DNA from: Palsa-504 sp963705835 | Lineage (GTDB): Bacteria > Actinomycetota > Actinomycetes > Streptosporangiales > Streptosporangiaceae | Reading direction: 5' to 3' | Assembly (NCBI GenBank): GCA_963705835.1 | Contig: CAVPLC010000047.1 | Location: 186,001 to 250,000 of the forward strand | Length of the DNA: 64,000 bases | Part shown: one piece after another, positions 16,081 through 25,280 of the stretch | Layout of the letters: every line of letters begins with the position of its first letter | How positions within the stretch are numbered: position 1 is the stretch's first letter | Translations under genes and position numbers: made by a program | Notes under the pieces: model-generated | Told to the model about the DNA's origin: nothing | Databases searched by the model: none | What the model saw: only the letters and a program-made list of their open reading frames with translations

Positions 16081-18121
16081 CTAGGCCCCCGTGTCCGCGA
16101 CCGTGTCCACGACGGCGAGGACCTGGCCGGGGCTGACCTGGTCCCCGGGCTTGGCCCGTAGTTCGGCCAGCACGCCGCCGGCCGGCGCGGCCACCGTCTG
16201 CTCCATCTTCATCGCCTCCAGCACCAGGAGCGGCTGACCCGGCCTCACCGCCGTGCCGACCTCGGCCAGCACGCGCAGCACCAGGCCGGGCATCGGCGCG
16301 AGCAGGGACCCGGTGGGCGCCGCCTTCTGCGGGTCGCCGAACCGCGGCACCTCCGACAGCGTGCTCGACCCGTCGCTCGCGTCGACATAGGTGTCCGCGC
16401 CGACCCGGTGCACCCGGTACACGCGGCGCGTGCCGTCGATCTCCAGGTCAACCCGGTCCGGGCCGACCGCGTGGAGGATGGCCCGTCCGGATGGCGCATC
16501 GTTCACAGACGCCTGGACACTGTTGCCGAGGACGCGGTAGGCGACGGTGTACTGGCTGCCTGGCGTGCCGTACGTGACCCGCTGGGGCGCGGAATAGACG
16601 TTGCGCCAGCCGCTCGGCAAGGTGCCGAGGACCGGCGCCTCGGCGCGGTTGACTGCCTGGCGGGCCAGGGCCGCGGCCAGCGCGTGCAGCGGTCTGGCCG
16701 GCTCGGCGGCCAGCGCTCTGCCGATCAGGGCTCTGCCGATCAGGGTGGGCGGGTCGTGGCGGGTGAGGTAGCCGGTGTCGGTGGCGCCGGCCAGGAAGTC
16801 CGGCTCGCGCAGGATCGCGAGCGAGCAGGTCGCGGTTGGTGGTCACGCCGTGGATCTCGGCTTCGCCGAGCGCGCGGGCCAGGCGCCGGGCGGCGTCGGC
16901 CCGGCTGCGGCCGTGCCCGATGACCTTGGCCAGCATCGCGTCGTAGTGCGGGCCCACGACGGTTCCGTCGGCGACGCCCGTGTCGACCCGGATGCCCGGG
17001 GCGGGCGGGAGCGCGAACCGGTGCAGCGTGCCGGTGACCGGCAGGAATCCGGCCGGGACGTCCTCGGCGTACAGGCGGGCCTCGATGGCGTGGCCGCTGA
17101 TCCGCGCCTCGCGGACCTCGGGCGGCAGCGGTTCGCCTTCGGCGATCCGCAGCTGCAGCTCGACCAGGTCGAGCCCGGTGACCTCCTCGGTGACCGGGTG
17201 CTCGACCTGCAGCCTGGTGTTGACCTCCAGGAAGTAGAACGACCCGTCGCGGTCCAGCACGAACTCGACGGTCCCCGCGCCGACGTAGCCGATGGCCTGC
17301 CCGGCGGCGACGGCCGCCTTGGTCAGCGCGGCGCGGAGCTCGCCGCCGACGGCGGGCGAGGGGCACTCCTCGAGGATCTTCTGGTAGCGGCGCTGGATGG
17401 AGCATTCGCGCTCGAACAGGTGCACCACGGTCCCGGCGTGGTCGCCGAGGATCTGCACCTCGACGTGCCGGGGGTCGGTGACGAAGCGCTCGAGGAACAC
17501 GGTGCCGTCGCCGAACGCGGAAGCCGCTTCGCTGCGGGCGCCGGTGACCGCCTCGGCGAGCTCCGCCGGGTCGCGGACCAGGCGCATGCCGCGCCCGCCG
17601 CCGCCGTAGGCCGCCTTGACCAGCAACGGGTAGGCCACCTCGGCCGCGGCGGCGGCCAGGTCCTCGGCACCGGTGATGGTCACGCCGGGCAGGACGGGGA
17701 CTCCGGCGGCGGCCATGATGGCCTTGGCCGCGACCTTGTCGCCCATCGCCGTGATCGTGTCGGGCCGCGGGCCGACGAAGACGAGCCCGGCGTCGGCGCA
17801 GGCCCGGGCGAACGCCGCGTTCTCGGACAGGAACCCGTAGCCGGGATGAACGGCGTCGGCGCCGGCTTTTACGGCCGCGGCGATGATCGCCTCGCCGCGC
17901 AGGTACGTGTCGGCCGGCGCCGCACCGGGCAGCCGGACCGCCTCGTCGGCCATCGTGACGTACGGGGCGTCCGCGTCCGGGTCGGAGAAGACAGCGACCG
18001 TGGCGATGCCCAGGCCGTGTGCGGTGCGCATGATCCGGGCGGCGATCTCGCCGCGGTTCGCGATGAGGAGCTTCCTGGTCACGTGCTTGTCTGGCGGTTG
18101 CTTACTTGGCACGGGCATCAC
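16081..18121 (-). CDS. Biotin-dependent acyl-CoA carboxylase alpha subunit, frameshifted
   Basis: The biotin carboxylase part spans 18121 to about 16830 (LLIANRGEIAARIMRTA, GGGGRGMRLV ATP-grasp loop, FLEVNTRLQVEHPVTEE). The middle and biotinyl part continue in the +1 frame to 16081, with the lysine motif VLEAMKMEQTV. The break is a four-base duplication (GCGA GCGA, 16817-16824). No other stop occurs in either part, so a single event separates a full-length protein of about 680 residues. The ATG overlaps the beta-subunit stop as ATGA. The role is ATP-dependent carboxylation of biotin for the beta subunit; AtuF/LiuD is the closest context. A 15-bp tandem duplication encodes LIGRALIGRA. Confidence 0.88.
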
Positions 18122-19713
18122 ATCCGGAAGACGCCGAAGCCGCGGCGGCCGGCTACCGGGCCGTTGTGCACGGCGGACAGCGCCAGGCCGAGGACGGTGC
18201 GGGTGTCCCGCGGGTCGATGATGCCGTCGTCGTACAGGCGCGCGGTGACGAAGAAGGAGTGCGACTCGGCCTCGATCTGGGCCTCGATCCCGGCGGTGCG
18301 GACCCGGTCCGCCTCTTCGTCGAACGGCCGGCCGGTGGCCGCGGCCGAGGCGCGGGCGACGATGGACAGCACCCCGGCGAGCTGAGCCGCGCCCATGACG
18401 GCGAGTTTGGCACCGGGCCAGGCGAACATGAAGCGCGGGTCGTACGCGCGGCCGGACATGCCGTAGTTGCCGGCCCCGAACGACGAGGCCATGATCACGG
18501 TCAGGTGCGGCACGGCCGAGTTGGTCACCGCGTTGATCATCTTCGCGCCGTCCTTGAGGATGCCGCCCTGCTCGTAGCTGGTGCCGACCATGTAACCGGT
18601 GGTGTTCTGGAGGAAGATCAGCGGGGTGTCGGTCTGGTTGGCCAGCAGGATGAACTCGGCGGCCTTCTGCGATTCCTCGCTGAACAGCACGCCGCGGTGG
18701 TTGGCCAGCACGCCGACCGGGTAGCCGTGGATGCGCGCCCAGCCGGTCACCAGCGAGGTGCCGTACAGCGGCTTGTACTCGTCGAACTCGGATCCGTCGA
18801 CCGTGCGCGCGAGGACTTCACGCGGGTCGAACGGAACCTTCACGTCGGCCGACACGATGCCGAGGATCTCATCCGGGTCGTAATCCGGCGGCGCGGCGGG
18901 CCCGGGCGGCGGGCCTTGCTTGCGCCAGTTGATCCGGGCCATGATGTCCCGGCCGATGCGGATCGCGTCGTGCTCGTCGACGGCGAAGTAGTCCGACAGG
19001 CCCGAGATCCTGGAGTGCATCTCGGCCCCGCCCAGCGCCTCATCGTCGGCTTCCTCACCGGTGGCCATCTTGACCAGCGGGGGCCCGCCCAGGAACACCT
19101 TGGCCTGCCGGTCGACCAGGACCGAGTAGTCGCACATGCCGGGCACGTAGGCGCCGCCCGCCGTCGAGTTGCCGAAGACCAGTGCGACCGTGGGCACCCC
19201 GTGCGCGGACAGCTCGGTGAGGTCATGGAAGGTCCGGCCGCCCGGGACGAACAGGTCGGCCTGGGTCGGCAGGTCGGCGCCGCCCGACTCGACCAGGTTC
19301 ACCACGGGCAGCCGGTTGGTGCGGGCGATCTCCAGCGCGCGCAGGCCCTTCTTGAGCGAGTACGGGTTCATCGCGCCGCCGCGCACGGTCGGGTCGTGCG
19401 CGACGATCACGCATTCGACGCCGGACACCACGCCGATGCCGGTCACCACGCTCGCGCCGACGGTGAACGGGGTACCCCAGGCGGCCAGCGTGGACAGCTC
19501 GAGGAACGGGCTGTCCGGATCCAGCAGCAGCTCGATCCGCTCCCTGGCCAGGAGCTTGCCCCGCTGGCGGTGCCGCTGCTGGTAACGCTCCCCGCCGCCG
19601 GCCATGGCCAGCTCGAGCTGGGCGTTGAGCTGGTCGATCAGCGCGAGCTGGGCGGTGCGGTTGGCCCGGTAGGCGGCGTCGGCGAGGTCGAGGCGGGAGG
19701 TGAGGACCGGCAC
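18118..19713 (-). CDS. Acyl-CoA carboxylase beta (carboxyltransferase) subunit, MCC/GCC type
   Basis: 531 residues with both carboxyltransferase half-domains. Signatures include RIELLLDPDSPFLELS, ECVIVAHDPTVRGGAMNP, VFGNSTAGGAYVPGMCDY and the C-terminal SSFGAGNYGMSGRAYDPRF followed by MFAWPGAKLAVMG. These fit the methylcrotonyl-/geranyl-CoA carboxylase branch rather than acetyl-/propionyl-CoA enzymes. It transfers carboxyl from biotin to a branched enoyl-CoA. It begins 6 nt after the acyl-CoA synthetase and overlaps the alpha-subunit ATG. The choice between methylcrotonyl and geranyl/citronellyl substrates cannot be made from motifs alone. Confidence 0.9.
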   Translation of the reverse strand: MPVLTSRLDLADAAYRANRTAQLALIDQLNAQLELAMAGGGERYQQRHRQRGKLLARERIELLLDPDSPFLELSTLAAWGTPFTVGASVVTGIGVVSGVECVIVAHDPTVRGGAMNPYSLKKGLRALEIARTNRLPVVNLVESGGADLPTQADLFVPGGRTFHDLTELSAHGVPTVALVFGNSTAGGAYVPGMCDYSVLVDRQAKVFLGGPPLVKMATGEEADDEALGGAEMHSRISGLSDYFAVDEHDAIRIGRDIMARINWRKQGPPPGPAAPPDYDPDEILGIVSADVKVPFDPREVLARTVDGSEFDEYKPLYGTSLVTGWARIHGYPVGVLANHRGVLFSEESQKAAEFILLANQTDTPLIFLQNTTGYMVGTSYEQGGILKDGAKMINAVTNSAVPHLTVIMASSFGAGNYGMSGRAYDPRFMFAWPGAKLAVMGAAQLAGVLSIVARASAAATGRPFDEEADRVRTAGIEAQIEAESHSFFVTARLYDDGIIDPRDTRTVLGLALSAVHNGPVAGRRGFGVFRM

Positions 19714-19719
19714 GCGCGT

Positions 19720-21348
19720 TCAGCCCTCCATTGTCTGGTTGGGCGCTGTGTAGTGGGCCGCGTGCTCGGAGCGGACGACGTTCTTCTGGATCTTGCCGGT
19801 GGACGTCTTGGGCAGCTCGTCCACGAACACGACCGCCTTGGGCACCTTGAAGCCGGCCAGGCTGGTCTTCAGCGTCGCGAGCAGCTCGGCGGCGTCGATC
19901 GTCTCCCCCGGCCGCCTCACCACGAACGCGGTGATCGCCTCGCTCCACTGCGGGTGCGGCAGGCCCACCACGACCACCTCGGCGATCCGCGGGTCGGCCG
20001 CGTAGACCGCCTTCTCCACCTCGATCGAGGCGACGTTCTCGCCGCCGGTCTTGATGACGTCCTTGTACCGGTCGGTGAACCACAGCACGCCGTCATCGCC
20101 GAACCACCCGACGTCGCCCGAGTGGAACCAGCCGTGCGCGAACGCGGTCGCAGTGCTTTCCTGGTTGCGCAGGTAGCCGGACATGGTGCTCGGGCCGCGG
20201 TAGACGATCTCTCCGGCCTGCCCCGGCGGCAGCAGCTCGCCGTCCGGGCCCATGATCGCGACCTGGACCCCGGTCACCGGGGTGCCGACGGCCCCGATGT
20301 GCGAGAGCTGGTGCTCGGGCCGGAAGGAGGTGGTGAGCGGGCTCATCTCGGTCTGCCCGAACCCCAGCGCGAAGTCGCAGCCGAAGCCGGCCAGGCAGCG
20401 GCGGATGAGGTCGTCGGGCATGGGCGCCATCGCGTAGGTCGCCCGGCGCAGGCTGGACAGGTCGCGGTCGGCGAAGCCCGGATGGTCGAGCATGGCGCGG
20501 TACATCATCGGCAGCCCGAAGATCTGGGTGATGCGCTCGCGCTCGATCAGGTCGAGCAGGGCGGCCGGATCGAAGCCGCGCAGCACGTAGGTGGTGGCGC
20601 CGACCATGACCGTGGGCGTGCTGAACCCGTTGAGCTGCGCGGTGTGGAACAACGGCATCATCGCGGCGAACCGGTCGTCGGCCCGCAGGCCGCAGTCCAG
20701 CGCGGCGGACATCGACTCCAGGTAGATCGCCAGGTGCGAGCCCACCACGCCCTTGGGGAAGGAGGTGGTGCCCGAGGTGTACAGGTAGCTCAGCGCGTCG
20801 CGGTCGTCGACGAAGCACTCCGGCTCGCTCGCGTTGTCGTGCTCGGCCAGGGCGCCGATCGTCGTCCAGGCCCGGTCGGCGGGTTCTTTATCCGCTGGCT
20901 CGGCCTGAACCCTTGAGCCCCCCGAGGTTCCCGGGGCGACGATCACGTCGAGGACCTCGGGCACCTTGGCGATGGCGTCCTGCATCGCGGCCACCAGCTG
21001 GGACTCGACGACGATGCCGCGGGCCCGCGAGTGGCCGAGGACGTAGGCCACCTCGTCCGGCCGCCAGCCCAGGTTGACCGGCACGCAGACCACGCCGAGC
21101 TTGGCGCACGCGTAGTAGACGGCCAGGAAGTCGGCGCTGTTCCCCGATGCCAGCGCGAGCGCGTCTCCGCGCTCGTAGCCGAGCCCGGCCAGCCCGTGCG
21201 CGAGCCGGTTGACGTAGGCGTTGAAGTCGGCGTAGCTGAGGCGGCGCGCCCCGTCCACGACCGCGAGCTGACCGGGCCTGGCCGCGGCGGTGCGGGTCAG
21301 GGAGTCGCCGACGTTGATCCGGCCGATCAGGTTGCGGGCGAGGTCCAC
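19720..21348 (-). CDS. Acyl-CoA synthetase (AMP-forming, FadD-like)
   Basis: 542 residues, GTG start with a near-perfect ribosome site (AAGGAGG, 6 nt). ANL-superfamily motifs: the P-loop YLYTSGTTSFPKGVVGSH (A3), GFGQTEMSPL (A5), WFHSGDVGWFGDDG (A7) and DRYKDVIKTGGENVAS (A8), with the adenylating lysine in KTSTGKIQKN at the end. It would load a carboxylic acid onto CoA to feed the following dehydrogenase and carboxylase (AtuH/LiuE-neighbour role by context). It is second in the operon, 11 nt after the acyl-CoA dehydrogenase. Confidence 0.92.
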   Translation of the reverse strand: MDLARNLIGRINVGDSLTRTAAARPGQLAVVDGARRLSYADFNAYVNRLAHGLAGLGYERGDALALASGNSADFLAVYYACAKLGVVCVPVNLGWRPDEVAYVLGHSRARGIVVESQLVAAMQDAIAKVPEVLDVIVAPGTSGGSRVQAEPADKEPADRAWTTIGALAEHDNASEPECFVDDRDALSYLYTSGTTSFPKGVVGSHLAIYLESMSAALDCGLRADDRFAAMMPLFHTAQLNGFSTPTVMVGATTYVLRGFDPAALLDLIERERITQIFGLPMMYRAMLDHPGFADRDLSSLRRATYAMAPMPDDLIRRCLAGFGCDFALGFGQTEMSPLTTSFRPEHQLSHIGAVGTPVTGVQVAIMGPDGELLPPGQAGEIVYRGPSTMSGYLRNQESTATAFAHGWFHSGDVGWFGDDGVLWFTDRYKDVIKTGGENVASIEVEKAVYAADPRIAEVVVVGLPHPQWSEAITAFVVRRPGETIDAAELLATLKTSLAGFKVPKAVVFVDELPKTSTGKIQKNVVRSEHAAHYTAPNQTMEG

Positions 21349-21359
21349 GGCGGTCCTCC

Positions 21360-22508
21360 TTAATACGATCGGGGCAGGCCCAGGCTGTGCTGGGCGACGA
21401 AGTTGAGGATCATCTCCCGGTTGACCGGCGCGATGCGCGTCAGCCGCGCCAGGCTCCAGTAGGGCATCAGCCCGTACTCGGTGGACAGGCCGTTGCCGCC
21501 GTGAGTCTGGATGGCCGCGTCGACGGCGGCGAGCGCGGCCTCGGCGGCGGCGTACTTCGCCATGTTGGAGGACTCCCCCGCGGGCAGGCCATGGTCGTGC
21601 TGCCAGGCAGCCTGCCTGGTCATCAGGGCCGCGAGCTCGGTCTCGATCTTGGCCTTGGCCAGCGGGTGCGAGACGCCCTGGTGAGCGCCGATCGGCTCGG
21701 ACCAGACCGTGCGCTCGTTCGCGTACCGGGCCGCGGCGGTCAGCGCGTACCTGGCCACGCCGACGGCCAGCGCGGCGCCGGTGATCCTCTCCGGGTTCAG
21801 CCCGTGGAACACCTGCCGGAAGCCCGCGCCTTCCTCGCCGACCAGCGCGCCGGGGCCCACGCGGACATTGTCGAAGTGCAGGGTGAACTGCCGCTCGGGG
21901 AGCAGCAGGTCAACCGGGAGGACGTGCTTGTCCAGGCCCGCGGCGTCGGCCGGGACGATGAACAGGGACAGCCGGGCGCCGCTCTCGTTCTGCCCGGTCC
22001 GCGCCACGACCAGGAGAGCCTCGGCCTCGTCGACCCCGGAGATGTAGTACTTGGTGCCGTTCAGCACCCAGTCCCCGCCGTCCCGTTTGGCCGTCGTGGA
22101 CAGGCGGTGGGTGTTGGATCCGGCGTCGGGCTCGGTGATCGCGAACACCATCTTCGAGGCGCCGCTGGCCAGGCGGGGCAGCCAGGTCTCGCGCTGCTCC
22201 TCGGTGCCGAACTCCGTCAGCATCTCGGCCGAGATCGCGGCGGAGACCACCAGGAGCAGCAGCGGCGTGCCGGCCGCGGCGATCTCCTCGCAGACCAGCA
22301 CGAGGTCGGTCAGCCCGCCGCCGCCCCCGCCGTAGGCCTCGGGGATGTTCACGCCGATGAACCCGGCCTCGCCGAGGGCGGTCCACAGCTCGGCGCAGGG
22401 GCGGTGCTCGGCGGCTCGTTCGGCGTAATAGCGCGGCCCGAACTTCTTCGCGATCTGCGCGACCGCGGCCCGGAGAGCCTGGTGTTCCTCGGATTCGGCA
22501 AAGTCCAC
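21360..22508 (-). CDS. Acyl-CoA dehydrogenase (AtuD/LiuA-like by context)
   Basis: 382 residues of standard acyl-CoA dehydrogenase architecture: N-terminal helices (GLTDLVLVCEEIAAAGTPL), the FAD-contact strand MVFAITEPDAGSNTHRLS, GGDWVLNGTKYYISG, and the C-terminal THGGNGLSTEYGLMPYWSL segment. In the C-terminal domain AAAEAALAAVDAAIQTHGG matches the helix preceding the substrate pocket. First gene of the six-gene minus-strand operon. It would introduce the alpha-beta double bond before carboxylation. Start ATG or GTG near 22508; upstream AGGAGGGCAC gives a ribosome site. Confidence 0.9.
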   Translation of the reverse strand: MDFAESEEHQALRAAVAQIAKKFGPRYYAERAAEHRPCAELWTALGEAGFIGVNIPEAYGGGGGGLTDLVLVCEEIAAAGTPLLLLVVSAAISAEMLTEFGTEEQRETWLPRLASGASKMVFAITEPDAGSNTHRLSTTAKRDGGDWVLNGTKYYISGVDEAEALLVVARTGQNESGARLSLFIVPADAAGLDKHVLPVDLLLPERQFTLHFDNVRVGPGALVGEEGAGFRQVFHGLNPERITGAALAVGVARYALTAAARYANERTVWSEPIGAHQGVSHPLAKAKIETELAALMTRQAAWQHDHGLPAGESSNMAKYAAAEAALAAVDAAIQTHGGNGLSTEYGLMPYWSLARLTRIAPVNREMILNFVAQHSLGLPRSY

Positions 22509-22570
22509 GTGTGCCCTCCTGAGCCGTTTGTATCTCTTGATTGTGACTCATGCAGGGCTGGCGCACCGTC

Positions 22571-23125
22571 TTAGGCGGTGACCTGGGGGTGGAGCCTGAG
22601 CAGGATCACTCCCGAGCCGACGGTGCGCGAATCGGCGACGGTGAGCTTGGCCGGCTCGGGCATCGTGTCCGGGAAGAGCCGCTTGCCCTGGCCCAGGATG
22701 ACGGGGAACACCATCAGCCGGTACTCGTCGACCAGGCCGTGCTGGGCCAGCGTGTGGACCAGCTGGGCGCTGCCCTCGACGAGCAGGTTGCCGCCGGGCT
22801 GGTCCTTGAGGGCTGCCACCTCGGTGGCGACATCGCCCCTGAGCACCGTGGTGGGGCCCCAGGTCGCGTCGCCGTCGGCCAGGGTCTTCGAGACCAGGTA
22901 CTTGTGGATGTTGTTCATCCGCTGGCCGAAGTCATCGCCGCCCATGTTCGGCCAGGCCGCGGCGAATCCCTGGTAGGTGGTGCGGCCGAGCAGGAGCGAT
23001 TCGGCGTCGAACAGTTCCTCGTACTTGAACTGGTCTCCTTCCTTGGCACGGTCGAAGTCGAAGGTCCAGCGGGGCTCCTCCATCACGCCGTCGAGCGAAA
23101 CGAACTCGGTAACCACGATCCTCAT
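22571..23125 (-). CDS. Dihydrofolate reductase-like (RibD C-terminal) protein
   Basis: 184 residues with the DHFR/RibD_C fold: MRIVVTEFVSLDGVMEEP at the start, LLLGRTTYQGFAAAWPNM in the middle, KYLVSKTLADGDATWGPT and a C-terminal GSAQLVHTLAQHGLVDEYRL block. This group is very common in actinobacteria and is annotated as dihydrofolate reductase family, but its members usually do not act on dihydrofolate; many are uncharacterised NADPH reductases. AGGAGAAACGTC lies just upstream of the ATG. Monocistronic. Confidence 0.9.
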   Translation of the reverse strand: MRIVVTEFVSLDGVMEEPRWTFDFDRAKEGDQFKYEELFDAESLLLGRTTYQGFAAAWPNMGGDDFGQRMNNIHKYLVSKTLADGDATWGPTTVLRGDVATEVAALKDQPGGNLLVEGSAQLVHTLAQHGLVDEYRLMVFPVILGQGKRLFPDTMPEPAKLTVADSRTVGSGVILLRLHPQVTA

Positions 23126-23610
23126 GACGTTTCTCCTCCGTATGGACCGGCCTGCGGCCGGCTCTCATCCCCGACACGAACGGCTCCCGCCGAGATCGAC
23201 AGGTTAGACCAAATTTTCTCGTCGGCGTCGCGCCCGCCTCGGCGATCAGCTAGCCCGAGCCGTCCTCGGGTCGGAACGTTGTGGCAGCGTGCCGGTTATA
23301 ACCGGGTCAGTGCCACATCGTCCCGCCTGGGTCCCGCCTGGCATGAGCCGGCACGGGTCCTGTGCCGGGCTCAAGCTCCTGCTCCGCACGCCCGTAGGCG
23401 CGGGGCCTGGCTCCTTCCCCTGGCTTCGCCGACGGGCGCGCGGCGCTGGTCCTCGCCGACGCGGCGGAGGAGAGCCGCAAGACCGGCCGCGTGGTCCAGG
23501 TAACAGTTCGCTCACCTGGCTGCCAGACCTGTATCAAAAGGGCGATCCTTGGCTCCGTCGAGGTAACTCGATGTCGTTTCGTCGCGATTTCGTTGATGGC
23601 GGGGTTAACC
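23126..23610. other. Intergenic region with one strong palindrome
   Basis: 485 bases between two divergent starts. Frames here have no ribosome sites or recognisable domains. The only structure I see is the 38-bp symmetric element at 23280-23317, annotated separately. No clear -35/-10 pair stands out for either gene. Confidence 0.6.
23280..23317. promoter_or_regulatory. 38-bp two-shell palindrome, possible operator
   Basis: The core CCGGTTATAACCGG (23292-23305) is a perfect 14-bp palindrome. Outer arms TGTGGCA and TGCCACA (23280-23286, 23311-23317) pair exactly around the same centre, with five unpaired bases between shells on each side. That nested symmetry suits a dimer-of-dimers repressor site or a cruciform better than a terminator, as there is no T tract. 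It lies 155 nt upstream of the DHFR-like start. Confidence 0.55.
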
Positions 23611-25210
23611 ATGCGACAGCGGTTCTTGTACGGCGCGGCTCTCATCCTGGCCATCGCGGGCTGCACAAGTCCGGCCACCCAGCACGCGACCACGGCGAGC
23701 CCGGCCGGCAACTCTCCGGGTTCACCGGCGGGGAGCCAGGGATCGAGCGTGCTGCTCGTCTGCAACGGCAGCACCGTCGCGTGCCCGGCGCTACCGAGCT
23801 CAGCGGGGCCTTACTACCGCACCGTCCAGGCCGCCGTCGATGCCGCGCGCTCGGGCGACTGGATACTCGATCTATCCCGGCGTCTACCACGAGAAGAGCA
23901 GCCAGTGGCCGACCGCGGGCGTCTGGATACAAAAGCCGAACCTGCACATCCGCGGAATGGACCGCAACCGGGTGATCATCGACGGCAGCAACGGGACCGC
24001 CGCGCACCCGTGCCCGTCGGCCGCCGCCCAGCAGGATTTCACGCCGCGTGACGGGATCGTGGCGTCGAAGGCCAGCGGGGTCACCATCCAGAACCTGACC
24101 GTGTGCGATTACCTGGCCAAAGACGGCCACCACGGTAACGAGATCTGGTGGAACGGCGGCGACGGCACCGGCACGATCGGCCTGGGCGCCTACGCCGGGT
24201 CATACCTGACCGCGACATCGGAGTGGACGCCGGCGAAGCCGAACAGCCCGCAGCTGGCCCAGTACGGGATATTCGTCAGCAACTCGAGCGGCCCGGGACT
24301 GATCACGAATTCGTACGCCAGCAACATGGCCGACGCGGCCTACTACGTGGGCGCGTGCCGCCAGATCTGCAATATCACGCTCGCGAACGACACCGGGTTC
24401 AACTCCGACCTCGGGTATTCCGGCACGAACGCAGGCGGGCAGCTGGTCATCAAGAACTCGCTGTTCCGGGACAACCGGGCCGGCATCGCGCCGAACTCGG
24501 AGAACAACGACGACGCGCCGCCGCCGCAGGACGGCCGCTGCCCGGGCAGCGCCACGACGTCCTGCACGATCATCGAGGGCAACACGATCGAGGCGAACAA
24601 CAACGCGAACGCGCCGGGTAACGGAGCCATCGCGCCCGTCGGAATCGGCATCCAGCTCGTGGGGGGCGAGTATGACACGGTGGCCCGCAACGTCATCGCG
24701 GATCAGGGCGCCTGGGGGATACTCGTCAGCGACAACGCCGACCCGGAGCAGCCGCCGCCAGGAACGCATTGCCAGGGCGGCATCAAGAACAAACCGCTGC
24801 CCAAGTTCTGCCTTTTCGAGGCGCGCGGCAATCAGGTCTATTCGAACGTGTTCAGCGGCGTCGGGTTCTTCGGCAACCCGACGAACTCTGACCTGGCTAC
24901 CTTGACCCTGGGGTCGTATACGCCGCGGAACTGCTTCTACGGCAATGTCGACCTCGGTGGCCGGCTGACCTCCGCGCCCGCCGGCATCCAGAGCGCAAAC
25001 GTGGACGGGCAGCCCTGCGGGGGGCCTGGTAACGGCAACGATCCGGCGCTGACCAACCAGCTCGTGTGTGCCACCGGGTTCGCCACCTGCTCGGTGCCCA
25101 GGCAGGCGAGGTACCCGAAGCAGACCCGCACCGTGATGATGGCGCTGCCCCAGCTGCCGAGCATGCCGACGCCCTGCGCGGGCGTGCCGAAGAACGCGTT
25201 CTGCCCGTGA
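23611..25210 (+). CDS. Right-handed beta-helix lipoprotein, frameshifted
   Basis: The start ATG 23611 opens a lipoprotein signal, MRQRFLYGAALILAIAGC, with lipobox AIAGC. After TVQAAVDAARSGDW the reading breaks: one extra G near 23869 moves the rest into the +1 frame (IYPGVYHEKSS onward). The remaining ~440 residues show parallel beta-helix character with repeated short strands and asparagine ladders (GVTIQNLTVCDYLA, GPGLITNSYASNMADAAYY, IIEGNTIEANNNANAP, GNQVYSNVFSGVGFFG). Such folds occur in polysaccharide lyases and epimerases; catalytic residues cannot be placed. It is exported and probably membrane-tethered. Confidence 0.82.
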
Positions 25211-25280
25211 CCAGCGTCATGCGAAGCGAGGTGGCCGGTAGTCATGGTCGGCGGGCACCCGGACGCGGAGCAAATTCGAG

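Noticed and set aside
18106..20916. A 936-residue plus-strand frame across the carboxylase beta and synthetase genes.
   Set aside because: A high-GC antisense shadow; both underlying minus-strand genes have complete motifs and ribosome sites.
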